Below, in pieces: positions 1 to 6,377 of a stretch of DNA of 8,958 nt. The stretch spans positions 1-8,958 of the forward strand of contig JAAEQP010001778.1 of NCBI GenBank assembly GCA_024231375.1, given 5' to 3'. The translations under genes were made by a program, and so were the position numbers. The DNA is from a bacterium (GTDB lineage Bacteria > Hydrogenedentota > Hydrogenedentia > Hydrogenedentiales > SLHB01). The notes beneath the pieces were generated by a model. That model saw only the letters and a list, made by a program, of their open reading frames with translations. It did not search any database and had not been told where the DNA came from. The first letter of the stretch is position 1. Every line of letters begins with the position of its first letter.

Positions 1-31
1 CCCAGGCCACGGACCGGATGAACCTACTCAT
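1..31 (-). CDS. Start of an unidentified gene, cut off by the left window edge
   Basis: An ATG at 31-29 overlaps the TGA stop (30-28) of the preceding TPR-like gene in an ATGA arrangement, which usually means translational coupling. Only ten codons are visible, reading MSRFIRSVAW, and the frame is open to the window edge. This is too little to assign a family. The coupling places it as the fourth gene of the minus-strand operon that begins with the small precursor-like peptide, so a maturation, transport or regulatory protein would fit, but that is inference from position only. Confidence 0.5.
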   Translation of the reverse strand, partial: MSRFIRSVAW

Positions 32-1512
32 GGTGCGCTCTCCCGTTCACGAAACGCTGCATCAAGCGCTCTCAACAGTGTGGGATCCTTTGTACGGGCC
101 CGCACGTCTTCCCAGATGGCCCATTGCTCCTCGACGTTTCCTAACTTGCCAAGGGCCTGTCCCATGATGAAGAGTCCGCGGTCCACTTGGGCCGGATCGT
201 CTTCCTGGGCTACGTACACATTCAGCGCATCGAGCACCCCGTCGTAATCCTCCTGCAGATAGAGTAGCCGTGCCAGGAGCATGAGCGCACGGGGCGGCGC
301 TCCCTTGTCGATGGTCTCCCGAAGAAGGGTCTCCGCCGATCCGTAAGCCTTCCACGCATCCGAGTAGACACGGGCCAAGGCCATGGCAGCCTCATGTGCC
401 ACGTCGTCGCCTTCGCCGTAGATCATCGCGAAGTCGTAGTAGCGCTCGGCGTCGGTGTAGCGCTCGATGCCGGCCAATGAGTCGCCGCATTTCTTTGCGC
501 ACACGGCATGGGATCCCGATGCATCCGGTCTCAGACTCACGCTCTGGGTCAGCAAATCGAGGCAGGCCGCGAGTGTCCCGCTCGCGCAGGCGTCGCCCTT
601 CTCCGAATCCTGTCCAAGCAGGGATCGCGCATCTTTCGAGCGAAGGCCGACGCCCTCGACGATACCCGTCACTGTTTCAAGGATGTCGCCGGCTGACACC
701 GCGTCGGCCCCATCCGACAAGGCGAACGACGAGGCCCCTTTCACCAGAGCGCGGTAGTGCTGCGACATGGCCGTCTCGTCCGAGGCGTAGTCGGCCGCAA
801 ACATACCCCGGGCCGCCGATGCGATGGGAGTCAGTGCCGTCGCGGGACGCCGGTACGCCTCGATCCGTCTGCGGCACAGGGCCACGTGTCGGCTCCATTC
901 GCCGGAATCCTCGCTGTCCCGCGACAGCCGGTCCGCCCAACAGGGCTCGCCCAGCGAGTCGAGCGCATTGACGAGGGTCGCGCGGTATTGCCCCTGCCAG
1001 AGCCGCGAGGTGTCGTACCACTTGAGGGCGCTGCTCAGCGCTCCTTCCAGTTCCTGGCGATTCCCTTCGTCGGTCCAGTACCGGATCAGGTGGTGCGCCG
1101 CCCGCAAGCCGCTCCGCGTTCGCGGGTGCTCCGCCTCCCATCGGCCGGCCATCTGGACCGCATCCTCAGGCGGAAGATGGGTGAGCACAAGGTCGAGGGC
1201 CCGGTCGCCGGCCACCGTGTCCGCATGGTCCCACGCGAACGCTCTCATCCACTCGGACATCTTGGTTGACCACGGCGCCGCCGTGCCGAGGAACTCGACC
1301 GCGTCAGCGCCCGCCTGGTCGCCGGCATGATCGTGTGCGATCCCCCGCGCCAAATCCCCTTTGTCCGCGTCCGGGCGTTCCCGCAACGCGTCGGCAAGCC
1401 GGGCCTCGAACGAACCCGGCCCGTAAGGCCCCGCCGACCACGCCCCGCAACAGACCAGCAAGGCCGCTATCGTCGCGCCACACGCTACAGACCTGGATCT
1501 AGCCAACACCAT
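28..1512 (-). CDS. Secreted TPR-like repeat protein of unknown function
   Basis: A 494-residue protein with an N-terminal Sec-type signal: basic residues at 5-7, a hydrophobic stretch at about 10-24, and a plausible cleavage site after AWSA (residue 27). The mature part is mostly helical. The clearest TPR-like helix pairs lie at about 348-475 (around ERYTDAERYYDFAMIYG, PRALMLLARLLYLQEDY and RGLFIMGQALGKLG). Several cysteines (191, 213, 309, 317, 338, 342) would suit an oxidising envelope compartment. The ATG start at 1512 is supported by AAGGAGGGG directly upstream, and the gene overlaps the end of the kinase-like gene by 14 bases. TPR proteins are usually interaction scaffolds, so in this operon it may hold a peptide product or an export partner in the envelope. 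No catalytic motif is visible and the function is not known. Confidence 0.85.
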   Translation of the reverse strand: MVLARSRSVACGATIAALLVCCGAWSAGPYGPGSFEARLADALRERPDADKGDLARGIAHDHAGDQAGADAVEFLGTAAPWSTKMSEWMRAFAWDHADTVAGDRALDLVLTHLPPEDAVQMAGRWEAEHPRTRSGLRAAHHLIRYWTDEGNRQELEGALSSALKWYDTSRLWQGQYRATLVNALDSLGEPCWADRLSRDSEDSGEWSRHVALCRRRIEAYRRPATALTPIASAARGMFAADYASDETAMSQHYRALVKGASSFALSDGADAVSAGDILETVTGIVEGVGLRSKDARSLLGQDSEKGDACASGTLAACLDLLTQSVSLRPDASGSHAVCAKKCGDSLAGIERYTDAERYYDFAMIYGEGDDVAHEAAMALARVYSDAWKAYGSAETLLRETIDKGAPPRALMLLARLLYLQEDYDGVLDALNVYVAQEDDPAQVDRGLFIMGQALGKLGNVEEQWAIWEDVRARTKDPTLLRALDAAFRERESAP

Positions 1513-2461
1513 TCCCCTCCTTGAGCACCCCCATCACCGCGGATACCGTGTCCGGCAAGTGCCCCACCGTCAGCGAATGAAGTGAAACCTTCTCAAAGAA
1601 CCGCGCCACCGCCGGGAGCATGGCGCCCAACGGCGGATGGGGGGGATGCATGTGGTTTATGAGCACCCGCAACGCCGTCGACGCGCGGCATGGCCCCGTG
1701 CGCGCGGCCCGGGCGAACGTGCGTTCGTCACGCTGAATCAACTCATGCGAACGCTGCGGATTCGCCGGCGGCGGCTCACCAACGCCCAGCGTATACATGC
1801 GGCCCCACTCCTCCAAGGGCTCCTGAACCGAAACCGATCGCGTCTCGCCGCCCTCGCCGGGCTCCAGAAAGAACACCCACCGCACCGGCACGTCGTCGCC
1901 GCCTGCCGGGATCGCGCCGGCCGCGGCCCGCTCAAGATCGCCGCTATCCATCAGTTGCCGGGTAAATGGACGAATCGTCCTGCGCGTGTGCAGCGGGTGG
2001 ATTCGGCGCGATTCAAGGTCAACCGGGGCCACATCGTCCCCCAGCAGGATCAGCCCCTCCGCCTCCAGCGCCATGGCCAGCGTGGTCTTGCCGCTGGTCG
2101 ACGCGCCCACGAAGATCGCCGCCCCAGATTCCGTACACACACTCGAAGCATGCAGAAACCGCAGATCGGGACGGCCACGCACCAGCAACAGTTGAATCAG
2201 GTCGTCCACCCGCGGCCATGTGTCCCCCAACGACAGGATGGCTGTCCGACCCTCGAACGATACGCGGTACCCGCCGTCCAGCCGTTCGATGGAGAGGTCG
2301 AACACAGAACCGTCGCCCGCACCGCCGTCTTGCGCCTCCCCCGACTGCGCACGCAACGTCTCGGCGACGGAATCGTCGTCCGTCCGGACGACAAACCGGC
2401 GCCCCAACGCCGTCCACTCAACTGCGGTGGCGCGGCTGTCCCCTACAGACACCTTGGTCAA
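1499..2461 (-). CDS. HPr-kinase/PEPCK-like P-loop protein, probable RiPP peptide kinase
   Basis: A 320-residue soluble protein. Seen directly: a His in the motif FLHASSV (His104), a Walker A loop GASTSGKT at 119-126, and the sequence LILLGDDVAPV at 138-147, with paired Asp at 142-143. This His / P-loop / Asp-Asp order is that of the catalytic half of HPr kinase/phosphorylase and of the shortened homologues found in lasso-peptide and other RiPP clusters. The regulatory N-terminal domain of true HprK is absent, and residues 1-95 resemble the variable N-terminal segment of the RiPP-linked proteins. Some such enzymes, for example those of paeninodin-type clusters, phosphorylate the C-terminal hydroxyl residue of the precursor. 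Others have no assigned role, including the ScmC-type proteins as I recall them. The start is uncertain: TTG at 2461 (used here) or GTG at 2452, both without a clear Shine-Dalgarno, starting 11 and 20 bases after the stop of the small peptide gene. Coupling to that gene is likely. Confidence 0.85.
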   Translation of the reverse strand: MTKVSVGDSRATAVEWTALGRRFVVRTDDDSVAETLRAQSGEAQDGGAGDGSVFDLSIERLDGGYRVSFEGRTAILSLGDTWPRVDDLIQLLLVRGRPDLRFLHASSVCTESGAAIFVGASTSGKTTLAMALEAEGLILLGDDVAPVDLESRRIHPLHTRRTIRPFTRQLMDSGDLERAAAGAIPAGGDDVPVRWVFFLEPGEGGETRSVSVQEPLEEWGRMYTLGVGEPPPANPQRSHELIQRDERTFARAARTGPCRASTALRVLINHMHPPHPPLGAMLPAVARFFEKVSLHSLTVGHLPDTVSAVMGVLKEGNGVG

Positions 2462-2465
2462 ACCA

Positions 2466-2479
2466 GCACCGTCAGGTGC
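2466..2479 (-). promoter_or_regulatory. Small hairpin across the precursor stop codon
   Basis: On the minus strand, GCACC-TGAC-GGTGC forms a perfect 5-bp stem with a 4-base loop, and the loop contains the TGA stop of the small peptide gene. Stem-loops between a precursor gene and its modification genes often lower downstream expression. This one is short and has no T-tract, so it may be weak or accidental. Confidence 0.3.
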
Positions 2480-2555
2480 AAATGGCCTTTACCTCGTCGC
2501 TCTGGAATTCTTCGTCGTCGTAACTCTCGACGACGGGGCTTTCGTACGGTTCCAT
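2472..2555 (-). CDS. Candidate RiPP precursor peptide, 27 residues
   Basis: A short open frame starting at ATG 2555 and ending at TGA 2474-2472. A strong ribosome-binding site, GGGAGGA, sits about five bases upstream of the ATG, better than that of the next gene. The product begins MEPYESPVVESYDDEE, is strongly acidic, and ends KAICT. Tyr4, Pro7 and Val9 fit the Y-x-x-P-x-(L/V/I) leader pattern recognised by PqqD-like RiPP recognition elements in lasso and related systems. The only Cys and a terminal Thr lie in the last two residues. The next gene encodes an HprK-like protein, a frequent RiPP partner. A classical lasso core is not evident (no Thr at -2 followed by Gly and an Asp/Glu at 7-9), so it is probably another class. 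The ribosome-binding site, motif and neighbour together make a real gene likely. The chemistry is inferred. Confidence 0.65.
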   Translation of the reverse strand: MEPYESPVVESYDDEEFQSDEVKAICT

Positions 2556-2688
2556 CTTCGTCCTCCCTGGGCTCCGGGCTACTAGTTGCCCGGCTCCTCT
2601 GCATCGGCGTCAATGATGGCGTCATGGCGTTTGCCTCTCACGCCGTTTCTAGACTTCAAGGGTACACCGGCTAACTGGTATTTCGCAA

Positions 2689-2700
2689 GTGGACATCCAC
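2689..2700. repeat. Palindrome GTGGA-CA-TCCAC, possible operator
   Basis: A perfect inverted repeat with 5-bp arms and a 2-base centre. It ends eight bases before the TTGACA hexamer of the plus-strand promoter candidate and lies in the shared region upstream of both operons, so a dimeric regulator could bind here. The arms are short and chance occurrence is possible. Confidence 0.3.
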
Positions 2701-2708
2701 ATTCAAAC

Positions 2709-2738
2709 TTGACAGCAAACGCTGGCCCTTGGCACAAT
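2709..2738 (+). promoter_or_regulatory. Sigma-70-like promoter candidate for the metallopeptidase operon
   Basis: A perfect TTGACA (2709-2714) is followed after 18 bases by CACAAT (2733-2738), which matches the TATAAT consensus at four of six positions. It is oriented toward the secreted metallopeptidase gene and would give a leader of roughly 120 bases. No other plus-strand hexamer pair in the intergenic region looked as good to me. Confidence 0.45.
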
Positions 2739-2868
2739 GTTGTTGTAGAGATGAGGATGGCACAGGTAGATGCTCAGAGTCGTACCGTCTTGGTTTGGGG
2801 AGACGTTCGCTCAGGGCTAGGCCGGAACTTGCGGGATTCGTCTGCAGGCCCCTGGGGAGAATTGGCGT

Positions 2869-4247
2869 ATGGTTGATGTCGTAGACCGCTTGGCGCACGC
2901 TGTTGCCTGTGCGACGATTCTGACTGCTTGTCTTGTTGGTGTTGCGCGGGCCGACGTGCACGTCGGGGAAGAGCAGAGGGCCTGCATGACCGAGGAATGG
3001 TGGAACAGCACCGACCCTGAAAGGCCTCCTGGCACGCCCCCTTATCCCCCCAACGAGGAAGACGAAGGCTCAGTTCTGATCTATACCCAGCACGGCGATC
3101 TGATCGAACCGATCGAGGGGGGGCCTGGGATGGTGTGTTTCTACTCCCTATTGGGGAATGGTGCTGCCTCCGTTTCAGCGGAGGAAGTGACTGCGACCTC
3201 ACTACATCTGAGGGAAAGGACCTCGCGGACAATGCGGTGACGGAGTTGGAAGACTGCCAGGATCCTGACTACGTGACCGTGTTTTCGCGCGATAACTCAG
3301 ACCGCAAACACTTCATGGATACGGTCGGGTGTATCGTTTCCGCGGAGAAGGTCACCGGGCCGGATTTCGTTTACGCGCGACGGGCAGAATTCACGGAAGT
3401 GTGGTTCAAGACCGATGTCGACGCTGAGGGCCTGGACCGCTTCGGTACCTTTGATTTCAGCCGAACGGAATGCAGGACAAGCCACCCCGAGATCAATGCG
3501 ACTGGTGGTGGCGAGACGGACACTTGGCATTTCAAGCAGATTGTTGTCTGCGCCGTCGAGCCGTCAGGAGACGCGATCATCCGGAAGGGGGTCGCGCGGG
3601 ATGCCACCGTTGGGACGGTCGCTCAGCTCGGCATGAAGATGGCGAATGATATTGAGACGATCAATAAGCACCTGTGGGAAGACGAGGATGGCCCCGAGGG
3701 TTGGGGCCCATGGAGAGATCTCACGGGTATCGCGCCATGGTGGTTCACGGAAGATGCCAACGGGGATAAGTGGGTACCCGTCAGCGTGGGCACGTGGGAC
3801 GAGGATGTGCGCGTCGACACGAAGTACGCGTTCGGAGGCTTTCGACACGATAGCGACTACCTGGCGATAGTGAACCTTTCGCGGTTGCAGGATACGGCGA
3901 TGCTCGACCTCCTCCTGAGCAAATCGGATCATGTGCTCTACGTAACGGATATCACTGTCGCTATTGGTGTTGGGAGGCCGGGAAGGCCCGCGGCCATCGT
4001 GGAAGTCTCAGGATCTGCCGAGACTCTCTTGCACGAATGGGGTCACAACGCGGGTTTGGACTATCATGCAAACATGGCAAACCATGATTGCTGGCCGAAT
4101 GACAAGCCGGGATACCCCCTCAATGTCATGGCACCCAGCGGTAATGGGCAATGGTACATCCGGCGAGGGTGTTGGCACATAGATGATGACGATTGTGATA
4201 CAATGATACAGTACGACCAAGTTAACGCGTATGAGACAGAGGACTAG
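2869..4247 (+). CDS. Secreted metzincin-like zinc metallopeptidase, interrupted by a -1 frameshift
   Basis: Two overlapping frames together encode one protein of about 459 residues. The first frame starts at ATG 2869 behind GGGGAG and has a signal peptide (hydrophobic VACATILTACLVGV, cleavage probably after ARA). It would stop at 3240. The second frame is open from before 3117 and runs to TAG at 4245-4247. It carries the zinc-site motif HEWGHNAGLDYH (from base 4032) and a downstream NVMAP that fits the Met-turn of metzincins. Cysteines near the C-terminus (in NHDCW, RRGCW and DDDCD) may form disulphides. The change of frame fits a -1 shift at seven G (3117-3123), though a G4 run at 3153-3156 is an alternative. 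It may be a true frameshift mutation, a sequencing error or programmed slippage. The third His is one position later than the usual HExxHxxGxxH. It is the first of three exported proteins on this strand; its substrate is unknown. Confidence 0.75.
3117..3123 (+). other. Run of seven G, probable frameshift site in the metallopeptidase gene
   Basis: In the frame of the signal-peptide part, the codons here are gaG GGG GGG, so the run has the exact X-XXY-YYZ phasing of a -1 slippery heptamer. A one-base backward shift gives EGG followed by AWDGVFLLPIGEW and enters the frame holding the catalytic motif. A lost G would have the same effect. A 6-bp perfect hairpin (3167-3184, CCTCCG / CGGAGG) lies 43 bases downstream, farther than is usual for a frameshift stimulator. 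Confidence 0.45.
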
Positions 4248-4316
4248 CTCTTAGTCTCGAACCTGGATGAAGGGCGGTGCATGAGCGTACCGTTCCATGT
4301 TCGGAGGTGATGAACG

Positions 4317-5102
4317 ATGACACTTGAAGGTCGCGTTCGGGGTGCCATTTCGGTGAGGCCGTTGGCGTGTGTTGTGCTGTTCTCGGTGGCCGCGGGGGCG
4401 GTAGTCGCGCCGATTTCGCCGGCAGAAGAGCAATCTTCTGTCTCCGAAGCCGAGGAGCCCTATGTTGAGCCGCCGTGGCTTGCCGATACACGCCAGTACT
4501 TTCTCATTCAGGACCACAAGGAAGGGAAGAAGTGGGCCGTGCGCAGCCGGCGCCCGAAGCTGCATGAACGGACAGACGATGAGATGGTGTTTATCCTGGA
4601 ATCTGGCCGGGCTGTCCTGGCCGAGAGGCGCGTGGACGGCCAGACGATTCTGGCGATCTCGAAGATGCTGCAACGGACCAAGCCGTCCCCGGAGGTCACG
4701 AAGTTCATTGACGAGTTCCTGAGCAAAGACCTGACCGGCAAGCGGATCGACCGGAATCACTACAGGGCGATGACGGAAGCCATCGCCGCGCTTGGATTGT
4801 ACAGGTCGGACGACGCGTTCAAGGTGCTCTTCAGAGTCTCGCAGCCGGCCTTCTGGGAGAAACGTGTGTGGGCATCCGTGGAGAGCCCACCGGACGCGGA
4901 CCGTTGGGATCCCCTTGACCGGCTTCGTGCAGAAGCGGCAGGTTGGATAGGCGAGTGGGATCCCGAGATCGCGGAGCCTGCTCTGCTGGAACTGGCGGAG
5001 ATTGAAGGGCCCGGATCGCGGGTTGCGGAGGTCATTGATCTTAGGCTCGAAGTGATCGATCAGCGGAAGCGAGGGGTGTACGTCCGTGACAGTATACCCT
5101 GA
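4317..5102 (+). CDS. Exported HEAT-like protein of unknown function
   Basis: A 261-residue protein with an N-terminal signal (hydrophobic LACVVLFSVAAGAVVAPI at about 16-33, then an acidic linker rich in Glu and Ser). Residues from about 70 onward are helical. The segment around LRAEAAGWIGEWDPEIAEPALLELAEI (about 212-238) looks like a HEAT-type helix pair, with a related pair near TEAIAALGLYRSDDAFKVLF. A strong ribosome-binding site, GGAGGTGA at 4303-4310, fixes the ATG at 4317. It begins 69 bases after the metallopeptidase stop and is followed after 82 bases by another exported protein, so one transcript is plausible. No catalytic residues are apparent. A scaffolding or adaptor role in the periplasm or outside the cell is the most that can be inferred, and I do not recognise the family. 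Confidence 0.8.
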   Translation: MTLEGRVRGAISVRPLACVVLFSVAAGAVVAPISPAEEQSSVSEAEEPYVEPPWLADTRQYFLIQDHKEGKKWAVRSRRPKLHERTDDEMVFILESGRAVLAERRVDGQTILAISKMLQRTKPSPEVTKFIDEFLSKDLTGKRIDRNHYRAMTEAIAALGLYRSDDAFKVLFRVSQPAFWEKRVWASVESPPDADRWDPLDRLRAEAAGWIGEWDPEIAEPALLELAEIEGPGSRVAEVIDLRLEVIDQRKRGVYVRDSIP

Positions 5103-5184
5103 ATCTCCAGAATCGCGCCATGGGCATGCGTCGCCGGCATCGTGCGACTGACCTGGGGAGTCGGACTTCAGAGGAGGGTGAACC

Positions 5185-6138
5185 GTGGATTCTATGAACC
5201 GAGACGTTCCGGTCACTTCGTACGCCTGGGTTGGCCTGCTAGCACTGGCCTTGTTCGGACTCCCGGCGGCGGCGATCGAGATCACTGACCTGACAAAGGA
5301 GACGCCGGACTTCCGGCTGCTGATCCTCGAACAAAGACTTACCGAAGAATCGCTTGCCGAGATCAACGAGACACGATACACCCGGGACAGGGACGAGCGA
5401 CATCGTCGTTTCCTAGCACTGACGAGCGACGCCAACGCCCCGTTCGAGGTCAGGCGCTGGGCGACGCTCGAAGTGATGCGCTACATGTTGAATCCGCTCG
5501 GTGAATACCATGAGGCGCTGCGGATGGGGGATGCGTGGCTCGCGAAGCACCCGGATGACCCGATGGAGATCAAGATCCGTTGCGCCTTGGCGAGGATCTA
5601 CGTGGGGAGGGCGAGCTCGAAGAAGCTCGCGGAGCTTCAGGAGCGCGAAATCCGTGAACCCTTCAAGCCGTCCCGTCACGAGCGACTAGACGCCGTGCGA
5701 CGGCTAATGGATCCCATCTTTGTCAAACACAGCGAACCCACCTATGACTTGGTTCGCGCGCATCAAGAGTACGCATCCGCGCTCGGTACACTGGGCACCG
5801 GAGTGCCGGACGAGTGGGAACGCAGCGATGAGGCGCAGGCGTTGGACCCGAGGGCGCGGGAGGCCCGGATGCTCAGGATGCGCCACGGGTTTCACCAGGA
5901 ACAGGTTGGACATCTCAAGGCCGCCGAAGGACTTGTCCAGATGGTCATCGACGACCCGAAGGTGACGAAGGATGCGCAACTACTACAGGTCAAGGAAGGG
6001 GCATTGAGGTCCATTCAACACCATGCCATGCTCGCGGAGCAGGAGGCGCAGTGGGTCCTCAAACGCGCGGAAGGTGTGGAATCGCTCGTTGTGGACAAGG
6101 CCGTTGAGCAGGTTTGGCAAGAAGCGACCGAAGAATAG
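5185..6138 (+). CDS. Exported TPR-like protein of unknown function
   Basis: A 317-residue protein. The N-terminus has a hydrophobic segment SYAWVGLLALALFGLPAAA (about 12-30), either a signal peptide cleaved after AAA or a membrane anchor. The rest is hydrophilic and helical. Residues about 88-150 read like TPR helices (EVRRWATLEVMRYMLN, EYHEALRMGDAWLAKHPDD, IKIRCALARIYVGR), and later helices around 188-210 and 245-300 continue the pattern. The start is GTG at 5185, preceded by GAGGAGG with seven bases between; an ATG three codons later lies too far from that site. It is the last gene of the plus-strand set. Like the minus-strand protein at 28-1512 it is an exported TPR-like protein, but I see no clear sequence relationship between them. 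Confidence 0.82.
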   Translation: MDSMNRDVPVTSYAWVGLLALALFGLPAAAIEITDLTKETPDFRLLILEQRLTEESLAEINETRYTRDRDERHRRFLALTSDANAPFEVRRWATLEVMRYMLNPLGEYHEALRMGDAWLAKHPDDPMEIKIRCALARIYVGRASSKKLAELQEREIREPFKPSRHERLDAVRRLMDPIFVKHSEPTYDLVRAHQEYASALGTLGTGVPDEWERSDEAQALDPRAREARMLRMRHGFHQEQVGHLKAAEGLVQMVIDDPKVTKDAQLLQVKEGALRSIQHHAMLAEQEAQWVLKRAEGVESLVVDKAVEQVWQEATEE

Positions 6139-6377
6139 GGTGGAGGGGGCGAGCCTGCCGGTAGCCACCAGGTCTCCTCTGGAAGCCGTGATCGCCTGCG
6201 GCGACCGCACCGGGTGAAGCCGGATCGGTTTCTTCCGCGGCCGTCATCCTGAGGAACGCGCAGACCATGTTCGCCTGGTGGCCATTCTTAAGCGCGAACG
6301 GCTTCGGGTCACCCATCAGCACAGAAGACGCGTGCTCCGTTAACCACAGCTGCGTATTCCGACGATGACGCCCACGC
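6139..6377. other. Gene-poor stretch, possible gene remnant on the minus strand
   Basis: No confident gene is present. On the minus strand a frame from ATG 6379 gives about 60 residues of protein-like sequence (for example LWLTEHASSVLMGDPKPF and NGHQANMVCAFLRMTAAEE) with G/C-rich third positions. It then continues into arginine/proline-rich, shadow-like sequence overlapping the end of the TPR gene and stops at 6059. It may be a fragment of a decayed gene, possibly mobile-element derived, but I do not recognise it. A plus-strand frame of 33 codons from ATG 6268 covers the same bases. A GC-rich 5-bp hairpin (TGCGG-CGA-CCGCA, 6197-6209) without a T-tract is a weak terminator candidate for the plus-strand operon. 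Confidence 0.3.

Larger units (their letters stand above)
2556..2868. other. Divergent intergenic region between the two operons
   Basis: This 313-base stretch separates the minus-strand peptide operon from the plus-strand metallopeptidase operon. It contains the ribosome-binding sites of both first genes, a plus-strand promoter candidate at 2709-2738 and a palindrome at 2689-2700. A minus-strand frame that stays open from about 2771 to a TAG at 2582-2584 has no ATG (possible TTG at 2737 or GTG at 2641) and ordinary-looking codons; I do not call it as a gene. I could not identify a convincing -35/-10 pair for the minus-strand operon. Confidence 0.6.

Noticed and set aside
396..971. Long plus-strand frames over the minus-strand TPR gene (191 residues and others)
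   Set aside because: Arginine, proline and serine-rich translations typical of the opposite strand of a GC-rich gene; the minus-strand gene has a signal peptide, ribosome-binding site and TPR-like pattern.
2472..2555. Classical lasso-peptide precursor
   Set aside because: The leader motif fits, but there is no Thr at -2 before a Gly/Ala/Ser/Cys core with an acidic residue at position 7-9, and no lasso cyclase or protease is in the window.
1637..2674. 345-residue plus-strand frame opposite the HprK-like gene
   Set aside because: Basic, low-complexity translation without domains; the minus strand carries clear Walker A and HprK motifs.
2729..2746. Sigma-54-like promoter around TTGGCACAATGTTG
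   Set aside because: The TGGCAC half is good, but the -12 element is off in both spacing and sequence; the overlapping sigma-70-like pair is a better fit.
5119..5196. 25-codon frame before the exported TPR-like gene
   Set aside because: It overlaps the ribosome-binding site and start of that gene, has no ribosome-binding site of its own and has an arginine-rich translation.
4251..5435. 394-residue minus-strand frame opposite the two exported proteins
   Set aside because: It spans two plus-strand genes with strong ribosome-binding sites and signal peptides, and its translation has no recognisable domain.
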